From positions 1 to 64,000 of the forward strand of contig CAXYYO010000015.1 in the NCBI GenBank assembly GCA_964293305.1: a stretch of DNA of 64,000 bases, read 5' to 3'. Position 1 is the first letter of the stretch; each line of letters begins with the position of its first letter. Source of the DNA: CALAGJ01 sp964293305. GTDB taxonomy: Bacteria > Bacteroidota > Bacteroidia > Chitinophagales > Chitinophagaceae. The notes beneath the pieces are model-generated. The model saw only the letters and a program-made list of their open reading frames with translations. It did no database searches and was not told where the DNA came from. Positions 54,875-63,757 of the stretch are shown in pieces. Both the position numbers and the translations under genes were made by a program.

Positions 54875-56530
54875 TTAAGGTTTTACTTCTTTAATACGGA
54901 TGTAAAAATTATTTTCAATCCATTGTGAATCAAAATATTTTGCATTGACTTTTACCCATTTTTCAGTAACAGGTTTTATTCTTTTTTCTTCCTTATTTTT
55001 CTTTAATACCAATGGCATATCGAAACCAGTTATGCAACTATCCCACCGCATACAGATTTTGCTTTTGCCTTCGTAGTAATAGCTCAACTGTGGTATCGTG
55101 GTATTGCTGAGATATTGCTCATATACTTTATTAAAGTTGATACCGCTCTGTATATTAATATATGCTTCCACCTGTTTACTATCAACCGTTTGATGATAAA
55201 AAGTGCTTTGCAATCCTCTTAAAATATTTCTCCATTTTTCAGTATCGTTTATAACATGGCGAATGGTATGCAGCATATTGCTCCCCTTATAATACATATC
55301 CCCACTACCTTCACTGTTTACGCCATAAGCTCCTTTTATGGGCATATCGTTTCTGATATTTTTTCTTATTCCTTTATTGTATTCATTGCCTGCGGTTTCA
55401 CCATACATTGATTCTGTAAAGAGGGTTTCTGTATAGTTAGTAAATCCTTCATGCACCCACATGTCAGCAATATCATTTGTGGTGATATTATTGCCAAACC
55501 ATTCATGCCCACTTTCATGGATGATGATAAAATCCCAAAGTAAACCCCAGCCACTTCCCGATAGGTCAGTACCTCTGTATCCGTTTTTAAATCCATTGCC
55601 ATAGGCAACTGCACTCTGATGCTCCATACCTAGGTGTGGTGACTCTATCAGTTTATACCCATCCTCATAAAAAGGATATGGGCCCAACCATTTTTCAAAA
55701 GATTGTAGCATTTGTTTTACCTGCTTAAACTGTGGTTCTGCTTGTTTTTTATGATAGTCCAGCGTCCAGTAATTAATATCGAGTTTCCCTTTTTCACCCA
55801 CAAATGTTTCCTGCCAATTTTCATACATACCTATATATGGAATGATATTGTAATTGTTGATTGGATTTACAACTTCCCATTTCCAGGAGTTCATTCTATT
55901 TTGAAGCGGTTTTGTGTCTATCAACCTACCATTTGCTATAGCTTTCAGCGTATCTGATACAATCATGGTAATGGAGGCTCCCCTGTCTGGTTCATCGGCT
56001 TGAAAATCTTTACAGGGGTACCATACAGAAGCACCAAGCCCTTGGCAGGCTACACTCATCCAGGGCCTTCCTAAACTATCTTTTCTCCATATACAGCCAC
56101 CATCCCAAGGTGGGCGAACAGCTTCACGAGGAGTGCCTTCATATTCTATAATAATTTTTCCTTCATTACCTGCATAAAATTTATCTGTTTGAATATGATA
56201 TACAAAGGGACTTACCTGCTTTGCAGATACTATTTTTCCATTTTGTATAATGGATGTAATGGTTAATGGGCTTTGCAGATCTATCTGCATAATGGTGCTT
56301 TTATTATGAAGCACTTTATAAGTGATGCTACAACTGGCTTTGATAGATTTGGTATTGAAATCTGGGGTTACAGTAATATCGTATCGTTGTACATCCCACC
56401 AGCTACGCTCTGTAGTATTACTGCCACGAAGGGTATCTGCTTTGGTAAATGATTGTGCGGATGAGGGCAATACAATACTAAAAAGTATAAAAGCAATAAG
56501 TAAAATCTTAATACGGATACACTTGTTCAT
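54875..56530 (-). CDS. Exported M1 family metallopeptidase
   Basis: This 551-residue protein begins with a signal peptide (MNKCIRIKILLIAFILFSIV..., cleaved near SSAQ). The zinc site is H338-E339-S-G-H342 with the third ligand Glu361 in WVHEGFTNYTE. The usual exopeptidase motif G-[AM]-M-E-N is replaced by G301-M-E-H304, which changes the residue that binds the substrate N terminus. Gluzincin aminopeptidases trim peptides from the N terminus; here the altered motif makes the specificity uncertain. The length is shorter than full M1 enzymes (850-900) as usual for this group. ATG at 56530 gives the correct signal peptide. Confidence 0.9.
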   Translation of the reverse strand: MNKCIRIKILLIAFILFSIVLPSSAQSFTKADTLRGSNTTERSWWDVQRYDITVTPDFNTKSIKASCSITYKVLHNKSTIMQIDLQSPLTITSIIQNGKIVSAKQVSPFVYHIQTDKFYAGNEGKIIIEYEGTPREAVRPPWDGGCIWRKDSLGRPWMSVACQGLGASVWYPCKDFQADEPDRGASITMIVSDTLKAIANGRLIDTKPLQNRMNSWKWEVVNPINNYNIIPYIGMYENWQETFVGEKGKLDINYWTLDYHKKQAEPQFKQVKQMLQSFEKWLGPYPFYEDGYKLIESPHLGMEHQSAVAYGNGFKNGYRGTDLSGSGWGLLWDFIIIHESGHEWFGNNITTNDIADMWVHEGFTNYTETLFTESMYGETAGNEYNKGIRKNIRNDMPIKGAYGVNSEGSGDMYYKGSNMLHTIRHVINDTEKWRNILRGLQSTFYHQTVDSKQVEAYINIQSGINFNKVYEQYLSNTTIPQLSYYYEGKSKICMRWDSCITGFDMPLVLKKNKEEKRIKPVTEKWVKVNAKYFDSQWIENNFYIRIKEVKP

Positions 56531-56652
56531 ACGGCAATGATAGGCAATAATCGTAAAATGATACTGTGGGGTTCTTGTTCCCAAAAATTTGACTTTTATA
56601 ATATGGAAATACAATCATACTTGCATCTTTATATTTCAATTACATTCGTGCT

Positions 56653-57237
56653 TTGATACAAGATAAAAACGAGTTGCAAACTGACCAGGAATTACTGGAA
56701 TCTTTTTATAAAGAAAAGGACAACCGCTTGCTGGGTCCGCTTTTGCAACGATATACCCTATTACTTCTGGGTGTGTCCATGAAATATTTAAAAAATGAAA
56801 CGGAAGCAAGAGATGCTGTGCAACAAGTTTTTATGAAAGTAATACAAGAGTTACAACATACACAAGTTACCTATTTTAAAAGCTGGTTGTATATGATTGT
56901 GAAAAATCATTGTCTGATTCAAATTCGGAATCGGCAATCGAAGTCTTTTATGATAGATACAGATGGCATACAAATATCAGATGAAGTATATGACAGGGAA
57001 ATCCATATTGATAAAGAAAATAAATTAGTTTATTTACAGCAAAGTCTAAATGACTTGAATGCAGATCAGAAACTTTGTATTCATTTATTTTATGAAGAAA
57101 AAAAATCGTATAAAGAAATAACAGCTACAACGGGTTTCAGTATACTACAGGTAAAGAGTTTTATACAAAATGGAAAGAGAAACCTGAAGATATTAGTAGA
57201 AAAAAAACTGCAAGATGAATCAGGAAGAAATAGATAA
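56653..57237 (+). CDS. ECF-type RNA polymerase sigma factor
   Basis: This 194-residue protein has region 2 (LLQRYTLLLLGVSMKYLKNETEARDAVQQVFMKVIQEL) and a region 4 helix-turn-helix (LNADQKLCIHLFYEEKKSYKEITATTGFSILQVKSFIQNGKRNLKI). It starts at TTG 56653. It overlaps the next gene by 23 bases, so the two are translationally coupled. It is divergent from the M1 peptidase. Targets are unknown. Confidence 0.9.
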   Translation: MIQDKNELQTDQELLESFYKEKDNRLLGPLLQRYTLLLLGVSMKYLKNETEARDAVQQVFMKVIQELQHTQVTYFKSWLYMIVKNHCLIQIRNRQSKSFMIDTDGIQISDEVYDREIHIDKENKLVYLQQSLNDLNADQKLCIHLFYEEKKSYKEITATTGFSILQVKSFIQNGKRNLKILVEKKLQDESGRNR

Positions 57238-57571
57238 TATTTTTAATCATAAGGAGTATGATGTGCCGGATGATGAGCTAATAGAATATGCTTCTGACAA
57301 AGCTGATACATCTACACAGCATAAAGTAGAAGCCGCAACACAGGATGACCCATTCATGCAAGATGCCTTAGAAGGGATTACTGCTATGCAGCAAAAAGAT
57401 AAAATTCCTGTAGTAATAGAATTGCTGAATCAAAAGCTAAATAATGACTTACGAAAAAGTCAAAAAAAACATTCAAATGGCATCGAAAATATTAACTTGA
57501 TTCTACTTGCATGTGGAGTTCTTCTTATAATTATTCTGATTGTTGTTTATTTTTATTTGTTGGTTGGTTGA
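57215..57571 (+). CDS. Small membrane protein, probable anti-sigma partner
   Basis: This 118-residue protein overlaps the sigma gene. It has an acidic N-terminal part (EEIDNIFNHKEYDVPDDELIEYASDKA...) and one C-terminal membrane segment (NLILLACGVLLIIILIVVYFYLLV, about 93-116). Coupling to the ECF gene suggests an anti-sigma factor that holds it at the membrane, but no conserved anti-sigma domain is recognisable. The C terminus would be on the periplasmic side. Confidence 0.7.
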   Translation: MNQEEIDNIFNHKEYDVPDDELIEYASDKADTSTQHKVEAATQDDPFMQDALEGITAMQQKDKIPVVIELLNQKLNNDLRKSQKKHSNGIENINLILLACGVLLIIILIVVYFYLLVG

Positions 57572-57601
57572 TAAACAATAGTATGCTTTAGTTTTATTTC
57601 C

Positions 57602-58342
57602 ATGTGTTATAATGTAGCCTATATAGAACAAAATACTGCAATACTTGAAGAACGATATGCAGGTATTTTTTCCACGGAGTGGAATAAAAAATCTGTGTCA
57701 GCTTTACTGCCTATCTATTTTTTTGCGAGTGGATTTTCTCATCCCTTACTCCCTATCATAAAGCACGACGGAATTTTTCTTTATGAGTGGGGATTAGTAC
57801 CAGCATGGGTTAAAGATGAAAAAACGGCAAAAGAGATTCAAGTAAAAACATTAAATGCAGTTGGTGAAACTGCTTTTGAAAAAGCATCATTCAAAAAAAG
57901 TATTTTATCAAAAAGATGCTTGCTGCCAGTACATGGATTTTATGAATGGCGGGAATACAAAAAAATGAAATACCCGTACTTTATTAAGCCTACCGAACAT
58001 ACTTTTTTTTCGCTTGGATGTCTATATGAAAACTACGTAGATTTTAGGACTGGCGAATTAAAAAATACATTTAGCATTATAACAACTGTTGCTAATCCAT
58101 TGATGGAAAAAATACATAACCTGAAAAAGAGAATGCCACTGATTATAAACGCTGAAGATGAAAAAAGATGGGTAAACCCACATTTAACTGTTGATGAAAT
58201 AAAAAATTTAATCCAGCCTTATGATGAACATAAAATGAGTGCATACACTATTTCTAAAAATGCTAGCAGTGTAAGGTTAGACCGCAATGTGCCTGAAATA
58301 ATGAAACCAATAGAGTATAATGAATTATTAGAATTTATTTAA
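57602..58342 (+). CDS. SRAP (HMCES/YedK) domain protein
   Basis: SRAP proteins react with abasic sites in single-stranded DNA through Cys2 to shield them. The 246-residue protein starts MCYNVAY, so Cys2 is exposed after removal of Met. Other active-site residues are visible: Asn85 in LNAVGE, Glu115 in GFYEWRE and His172 in EKIHNLKKRMPLII. WGLVPAW is at about 63-69. It follows the sigma/anti-sigma pair by 30 bases, possibly by chance; the family is usually independent. Confidence 0.95.
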   Translation: MCYNVAYIEQNTAILEERYAGIFSTEWNKKSVSALLPIYFFASGFSHPLLPIIKHDGIFLYEWGLVPAWVKDEKTAKEIQVKTLNAVGETAFEKASFKKSILSKRCLLPVHGFYEWREYKKMKYPYFIKPTEHTFFSLGCLYENYVDFRTGELKNTFSIITTVANPLMEKIHNLKKRMPLIINAEDEKRWVNPHLTVDEIKNLIQPYDEHKMSAYTISKNASSVRLDRNVPEIMKPIEYNELLEFI

Positions 58343-58601
58343 ACCCAATGCTTCTAGCGAATTTAAATATAAGACAGAAATAATAAAATTTCAGATATTT
58401 ATCATTGCTATTAGGAAAAATTGTCTATTTTTATGGTCCCCTGAGTTTGATTGTAACACTTTTTAAGTGCATTTAATCACTTAAATTAGTTGTTATGTAT
58501 TGATGCACGGAAGATTGGGTATTTTACTAAAGCCATACCTAAACTGCCCTAGATTATTTTTTGAAACACTTTTTGTATTTATTCATTTTAAAATATAAAC
58601 A

Positions 58602-60206
58602 ATGTTAAAAATCAGACTATTTACTGCTGCAATTTGTTTCTTCGCTACCATTCAGGTATCCGCACAAAATTTTTCAAACTTTTTAGGCAAGGCTGACCCA
58701 AGGGAGTTTGGAAATGCTATAACCCAACAATTGGATAGCACTTTTTTGGTAGGCGGAAGTTATAGAAACAGTTTCTATGGGAAGGACTTTCCCGCCTGTA
58801 TTCATCTCCGTAAAAATGGATCTTATGATTGGGCCCGTCAATACAATTTGACCGGACAGCCAGATGCCGAAATTAAATATGTAGAAGCCGTAAGAAATAC
58901 TGCTGGCAATAAAGATGGGTATATTGCATTGATTGGTGCATCTTCTAGCATTTTTGTGGCTAGGCTCAATAATAATGGCACAGTGGCTTGGGGTAGAAAT
59001 CTTACAAAAGCTAGCCCTAGTATGCTGGTACAAAGAATTAAACCTGTATATAGTAGTGCCACATCTTCCCCTTCTTTTTATGTGCTGGCAAGTGACTACA
59101 ATGCAGATGAAGAACTTGTTATAAAACTAAGTTCAACTGGCACCACAATTTGGCAGAAAAGAATTGGACATAGCACTAGTGGAAATGAATACATATTCAG
59201 AGATTTAAAAGTAACAACTGACAGTGGATGTGTGATTACAGGATATGTGAATGAAGGTGGATTGAGTAAGCCTGTAGTATTTAAAATGAGTAGTACTGGC
59301 TCCGTTACCCTAGCTAAGGTCTATGACTTTTTTAGCACTGCGTATAGTGGAGGATTTGGCATAGCACCTACCACAGGAGGTTATGTAGTAACGGGTGAAG
59401 AAAATTTTGGAGATGATAATCTTACTTTTAAAGTAACTACAGCCGGGGCAATTACTTGGGCATATAAATATACGAATGTGGGTGTGAATGAATTGAACGG
59501 GCAAGCTGTGGTTTCAGATGCAGCAGGCAATATTATAGTAGCCGGTGCTAATTATAATCCAAGTGTTTTGAATGATGCATTTATTATGAAATTAAATTCT
59601 TTGGGAACAGTAACCTTTGCCAAGGAATATTATGGCCATAGCGATGTAAATGATTTAAAACTTACTATACAAGGAGGTTATGCTTTTGCGGGCACTTCAG
59701 ACCCAAGTAACGTTTTATCTGACATATATGTAGTGCATGCCAACTCCAGCGGAACTATTGCATCTGCATGCCCACCTGTTACCATTACTTATACCCGTGT
59801 ATCGCCAGAATTTAATTCTGTAGTAAATGCAGGTTATTACATAGGAAATAGTGCTCTTACAAATAGTATTGTTACTATCAAATCCCCTGCAATAACAACA
59901 GAAGAAGTAAGGTGTGGTACCGCCATTCCAGAAAATATTGTTGCAGACAATTCGACTTATCAGCTACAGTCATATTTTGCCAACACCAATACACTCAATT
60001 TAAAATTTATCACAAATAAAACAGACAAAGAGAAGTATGAAGCAAGCGTGATGAATATGCATGGTGAAATAGTAGGGTTAAAACAAATTTCTGCCAATGT
60101 CTTATCATCATTACAAATACTTACTGCCCAATCCGGTTTGTTTGTGGTAACAATTAGCAGAAGAGGCGAAATAGTAGCACAACAAAAAGTGATTTATACA
60201 AAATAG
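58602..60206 (+). CDS. Repeat-rich secreted protein with T9SS sorting domain
   Basis: This 534-residue protein has a signal peptide (cleaved near VSAQ, about 22). The body consists of six or so repeats of ~50 residues, each a few strands with a similar ending, such as LSSTGTTIWQKRIG, MSSTGSVTLAKVYD, VTTAGAITWAYKYT and LNSLGTVTFAKEYY; these would fold as a beta propeller. The last ~75 residues resemble a T9SS sorting domain ending in AQQKVIYTK. It is probably exported and may bind surfaces or glycans; no enzyme motif is seen. Confidence 0.82.
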   Translation: MLKIRLFTAAICFFATIQVSAQNFSNFLGKADPREFGNAITQQLDSTFLVGGSYRNSFYGKDFPACIHLRKNGSYDWARQYNLTGQPDAEIKYVEAVRNTAGNKDGYIALIGASSSIFVARLNNNGTVAWGRNLTKASPSMLVQRIKPVYSSATSSPSFYVLASDYNADEELVIKLSSTGTTIWQKRIGHSTSGNEYIFRDLKVTTDSGCVITGYVNEGGLSKPVVFKMSSTGSVTLAKVYDFFSTAYSGGFGIAPTTGGYVVTGEENFGDDNLTFKVTTAGAITWAYKYTNVGVNELNGQAVVSDAAGNIIVAGANYNPSVLNDAFIMKLNSLGTVTFAKEYYGHSDVNDLKLTIQGGYAFAGTSDPSNVLSDIYVVHANSSGTIASACPPVTITYTRVSPEFNSVVNAGYYIGNSALTNSIVTIKSPAITTEEVRCGTAIPENIVADNSTYQLQSYFANTNTLNLKFITNKTDKEKYEASVMNMHGEIVGLKQISANVLSSLQILTAQSGLFVVTISRRGEIVAQQKVIYTK

Positions 60207-60508
60207 TATTTTAATAACCGGATGATATAGTTGACTTTGTGATGAAAAGTTAAAAGCCAATATTGATAAGTGTTTGAGGTTGAATTTTGGCTGATGAAAT
60301 GGTATAGAATTAAAAGTAATAAATTGTTCTTAAATGCATAGGTATGCAGCATTTCTGCTTTACAATAAAATTCAACTGCATCATCTGGGTTGATATAGAT
60401 AAGGCTCCGCCTGCGGCGGAGCCTTATCTATATTTTGAATTATAAAAAAAAATGTTCTATAGCGACAAAGCACTGCAAGTATAATTCCGTTTAAACAATA
60501 TTTTTTAT
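60207..60508. other. Convergent intergenic region with large inverted repeat
   Basis: This 302-base gap between two convergent genes holds the 19-bp perfect inverted repeat and a copy of the short repeat TGCATCATCTGGGTT (60377-60391). No coding frame is evident. Confidence 0.6.
60393..60433. repeat. GC-rich 19-bp perfect inverted repeat
   Basis: The arm ATATAGATAAGGCTCCGCC (60393-60411) is exactly complemented at 60415-60433, with loop TGC. It is in the gap between convergent genes, so it can end transcripts from both sides, but no strong T run follows either arm. The core CCGCC/GGCGG also occurs in the hairpin at 14003. Confidence 0.85.
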
Positions 60509-61618
60509 CTAATTCACCAGCTCTTGCAATTTCATGATCAGATCTTCGCCTCTCAAATTTTTTGCTATTATTTTTCCATTAGGATCAATCAGCATATTAG
60601 CGGGTATACCGGTTATATGATATTTTAAAGCCACCTCATTTTTCCAAAATTTCAAATCGCTGATATGGCTCCAGGTAAGATTATCTTCACCAATTGCCTT
60701 TATCCAGTTTGGCATATCCTTATCTAATGAAACACCCAAAACGGTAAAGTTTTTATCCTTAAACATTTGATAAGCCTGCACTACATTTGGGTTTTCTAGG
60801 CGACATGGTTTGCACCAACTTGCCCAAAAATCCACCAAAACATATTTGCCCTTAAATTGATTTAAACTTACGGGATTACCGGATGTGTCTGGCAATGTAA
60901 AATCAATGGCATCAGTGCCTACAGCACCAATTTTATCCCGCACAATTACGTCCTGAATATTTTTTGAGAAGCGACTATTAGCAGCATCTCCAGTAAGTTG
61001 TTTGAATCTTTTTTCCAAAAGAAATACATCTTTATTCGGCTCCGTATCATAGCTATAAGCTAATAATAAAGCTGCTGCCGGGGAACCTGCTTTGCGTGTC
61101 ATAAAACGGTCTATAGCACTTTGATACAAATTATAAGCAGTATTGAGCACCACCATCATTGAATCCCTTGAAATAGGATCAGAAGACATTTGCATTTGAT
61201 TTCGATAATATGCAGTATAGTCATTAAGTGGCTTTACTTGATAAATAAATTCTTCATAGTCATAATTATATTTAGACCCAGCCACTTGCACATCAGAAAA
61301 GTCTGCTTTAGTGCCAGATATTGTAATATTATCATTACCCATAAATAATACAAAATGCTTATCGATATCCGGTATAGTTATCACATGAGCATCAGGTGAT
61401 TTTGCTTGGCCTTTTAGCACAAATTTTCCCTTCACTACTTTTGCATTTGCCAGTGTATCATCGCCAGAATAATCAACCAAATAAACCTGTGTATTTTCAG
61501 GTAGCATTTGCATAGAAGCATTTATTGTAAAACCTGCATCTGCTGCTTTAGAGCTTTGACCATTACTTAGGGTACAGCTGCATAACAAAACGATGCATCC
61601 AAAAATTTTATTTTTCAT
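60509..61618 (-). CDS. TlpA-type thioredoxin with DUF4369-like N-terminal domain
   Basis: This 369-residue exported protein has a signal peptide ending near LSNGQ. An N-terminal beta-sandwich (about 25-130, DUF4369-like) precedes a helical linker. The C-terminal TlpA thioredoxin domain has WASWCKPCR and the late cis-Pro strand HITGIPANMLIDPNG. It is probably a periplasmic disulfide reductase. Its start overlaps the end of hisIE by 11 bases, so it is translated together with the histidine operon, though its function is not in histidine synthesis. Confidence 0.9.
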   Translation of the reverse strand: MKNKIFGCIVLLCSCTLSNGQSSKAADAGFTINASMQMLPENTQVYLVDYSGDDTLANAKVVKGKFVLKGQAKSPDAHVITIPDIDKHFVLFMGNDNITISGTKADFSDVQVAGSKYNYDYEEFIYQVKPLNDYTAYYRNQMQMSSDPISRDSMMVVLNTAYNLYQSAIDRFMTRKAGSPAAALLLAYSYDTEPNKDVFLLEKRFKQLTGDAANSRFSKNIQDVIVRDKIGAVGTDAIDFTLPDTSGNPVSLNQFKGKYVLVDFWASWCKPCRLENPNVVQAYQMFKDKNFTVLGVSLDKDMPNWIKAIGEDNLTWSHISDLKFWKNEVALKYHITGIPANMLIDPNGKIIAKNLRGEDLIMKLQELVN

Positions 61619-62219
61619 TGTTCCTTTTTAAATGTCTTTTTTCGAGTATCTCTAAGACGTGGTGCAAATTAAAACCTTTCATCTGAAGTAAAATAATGTA
61701 GTGAAATAGTAGGTCAGCTGCTTCATTGAGAAAAAGGTCGTCATTATTATCTTTACTTTCAATCACCAACTCTACCGCCTCCTCTCCTACTTTTTGTGCT
61801 ACTTTATTGATTCCTTTGGAAAATAAAGATGCCACATAAGAATTTTCTGGAGACATTTTTTTTCGCTCCGCAATGATGTTTTCCAGTGTTGAAAGAAAAT
61901 CGGATGATATGTTGGTTTCATTCCAACAAGTATCTGCCCCAGTATGGCATACAGGCCCTGTGGGTGTGGCTTTGATAAGAATCGTATCTGCATCGCAATC
62001 TGCGCAAATACTATCCAACAATAGATAATGGCCACTCGTTTCGCCTTTTGTCCACAAGGCCTTTCTGCTGCGACTATAGAAAGTTACGTTCCCAGTTTGA
62101 TTGGTTATATTTATTGATGCTTCATTCATAAACCCAAGCATTAAAACCTTACTTGTTTTACTATCCTGCACTATGGCAGGAATGAGTGCATCAGCATATT
62201 TTGAAAAGTCTAATTGCAT
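61608..62219 (-). CDS. hisI: Bifunctional phosphoribosyl-AMP cyclohydrolase / phosphoribosyl-ATP pyrophosphatase
   Basis: HisIE catalyses two early histidine steps: hydrolysis of PR-ATP to PR-AMP, and opening of the adenine ring. The HisI part (about 1-105) has LMLGFMNEASI, FYSRSRKALWTKGETSGH, and Cys/Asp metal-site residues in CADCDADTILIK and GPVCHTGADTCW. The HisE part (about 110-203) has the helical motif KVAQKVGEEAVELVIESKDN...EAADLLFHYIILLQ. It follows hisF by 21 bases and overlaps the TlpA gene at its end. Confidence 0.97.
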   Translation of the reverse strand: MQLDFSKYADALIPAIVQDSKTSKVLMLGFMNEASINITNQTGNVTFYSRSRKALWTKGETSGHYLLLDSICADCDADTILIKATPTGPVCHTGADTCWNETNISSDFLSTLENIIAERKKMSPENSYVASLFSKGINKVAQKVGEEAVELVIESKDNNDDLFLNEAADLLFHYIILLQMKGFNLHHVLEILEKRHLKRNNEK

Positions 62220-62240
62220 AATGTTAAAATTATAATTTAT

Positions 62241-63032
62241 TCAAATTCTTACATGAATTTTTTCTCCTGATAAGTATTCTTTTAGCTCAGGAATAGCAAT
62301 TTCCCTAAAATGAAAAATACTTGCTGCCAATGCTGCATCTGCTTTCGCCATATTAAACACATCAGCAAAATGATGCATTTTACCAGCACCTCCACTTGCT
62401 ACTACTGGCACAGAGAGCTTATCGGATATTTGCTTGGTTATATCTAATGCAAAGCCAGCTTTAGTACCATCATGATTCATTGAGGTAAGCAGTATTTCCC
62501 CTGCACCTTCATTCACTGCTTGTACAGCCCAATCTATACATTTTACTTTAGTGGCTTGGCTGCCTCCATTTAGATATACATACCATTCCCCATCCCTGTC
62601 TTGTTTTGTATCAATAGCGAGTACTACACATTGGCTTCCAAATGATTTTGCCAATTGGTTAATGAGGGTTGGGTTTTTGAATGCCGCCGTGTTGATGGAA
62701 ACCTTATCGGCGCCATTTTCTAAGAGAATATTTACATGTTCTACTGCACTTACCCCACCACCCACAGTGAATGGAATATTGATATGATGCGCTATTTTAT
62801 TTACAAGATCAGCAAGCGTTTTTCTTTTCTCTACAGTAGCTGTAATATCAAGAAACACTAATTCATCTGCGCCTTGGGATGCATAGAAAGCAGCAAGTGC
62901 TACAGGGTCTCCAGCATCTCTTAGATTTTCAAACATGGTTCCTTTTACTGTTCGGCCATCTTTAATATCAAGACAAGCAATGATTCTCTTTGCTAATCCC
63001 ACGCTACTCATATTTTGTGGTACTTTACTCAT
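62241..63032 (-). CDS. hisF: Imidazole glycerol phosphate synthase cyclase subunit HisF
   Basis: HisF uses ammonia from HisH to close the imidazole ring, making IGP and AICAR. The 263-residue (beta/alpha)8 barrel has RIIACLDIKDGRTVKG with the catalytic Asp, DELVFLDITAT, VGGGVSAVEHV, LAIDTKQD with the second Asp and VVASGGAGKMHHF. The start ATG at 63032 overlaps the end of hisA by four bases (ATGA), which supports it, although it adds an N-terminal extension of about 13 residues before the usual start. Confidence 0.97.
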   Translation of the reverse strand: MSKVPQNMSSVGLAKRIIACLDIKDGRTVKGTMFENLRDAGDPVALAAFYASQGADELVFLDITATVEKRKTLADLVNKIAHHINIPFTVGGGVSAVEHVNILLENGADKVSINTAAFKNPTLINQLAKSFGSQCVVLAIDTKQDRDGEWYVYLNGGSQATKVKCIDWAVQAVNEGAGEILLTSMNHDGTKAGFALDITKQISDKLSVPVVASGGAGKMHHFADVFNMAKADAALAASIFHFREIAIPELKEYLSGEKIHVRI

Positions 63033-63748
63033 GTATTATACTTACTCAATTCGTTTAATGTAATTCTGTTTTCATAAATTGCTTTACCAATAATGACTCC
63101 TTTACAGCCTATTTTTTGAAGGGCTTTTACATCATTGATGCTACTTACACCACCACTGGCTACTAATTGTACAGTAGGAAAAAGCTCAATTATTTTTTTA
63201 TATAGATTTATGGCCGGGCCTTCCAATTTCCCATCCTTTGACACATCCGTACAAAATACATAATTCAACCCTAATTCAATATAGTATTCAAGCAATTTTT
63301 CTATCTTAATATCAGATGTTTCCATCCAACCATTAATGGCAATAAAGTTATCTTTTACATCAGCCCCTAAAAAAAAATGTTCCGCACCATATTTCTTTAT
63401 CCATGACGCTAATAGTAATTTATTTTTTACTGCCAAACTTCCAATGGTAGCATAAGTAGCTCCTGCATTAAAACAATTTTGTAAGTCTATTTCTGTTTTA
63501 ATTCCACCACCAAAATCAATCTTCATTGTTGTTTTTGATGCTATGTCTTCTAATACTTTCCAGTTTGTTACAGTACCTGCTTTTGCTCCATCCAAATCAA
63601 CAATATGCAGACGAGTAAATCCCGCAGATTCAAATTGTAATGCTACTTCTACAGGATGATCATGATATATTTTTTGGAGCGCATAATCTCCTTCTGTTAG
63701 TCTTACACATTTACCATTTATGATATCAATAGCCGGAATTATTTGCAT
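63029..63748 (-). CDS. hisA: ProFAR isomerase HisA
   Basis: HisA isomerises the ribose of ProFAR to PRFAR. The 239-residue (beta/alpha)8 barrel starts MQIIPAIDIINGKCVRLTEGDY with the catalytic Asp, and has RLHIVDLDGAKAGTVTNW, DFGGGIKTEID, FCTDVSKDGKLEGP with the second Asp and LVASGGVSSINDV. It overlaps hisF by four bases and follows hisH by nine, forming one operon. Confidence 0.97.
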   Translation of the reverse strand: MQIIPAIDIINGKCVRLTEGDYALQKIYHDHPVEVALQFESAGFTRLHIVDLDGAKAGTVTNWKVLEDIASKTTMKIDFGGGIKTEIDLQNCFNAGATYATIGSLAVKNKLLLASWIKKYGAEHFFLGADVKDNFIAINGWMETSDIKIEKLLEYYIELGLNYVFCTDVSKDGKLEGPAINLYKKIIELFPTVQLVASGGVSSINDVKALQKIGCKGVIIGKAIYENRITLNELSKYNT

Positions 63749-63757
63749 CTTTTACAA

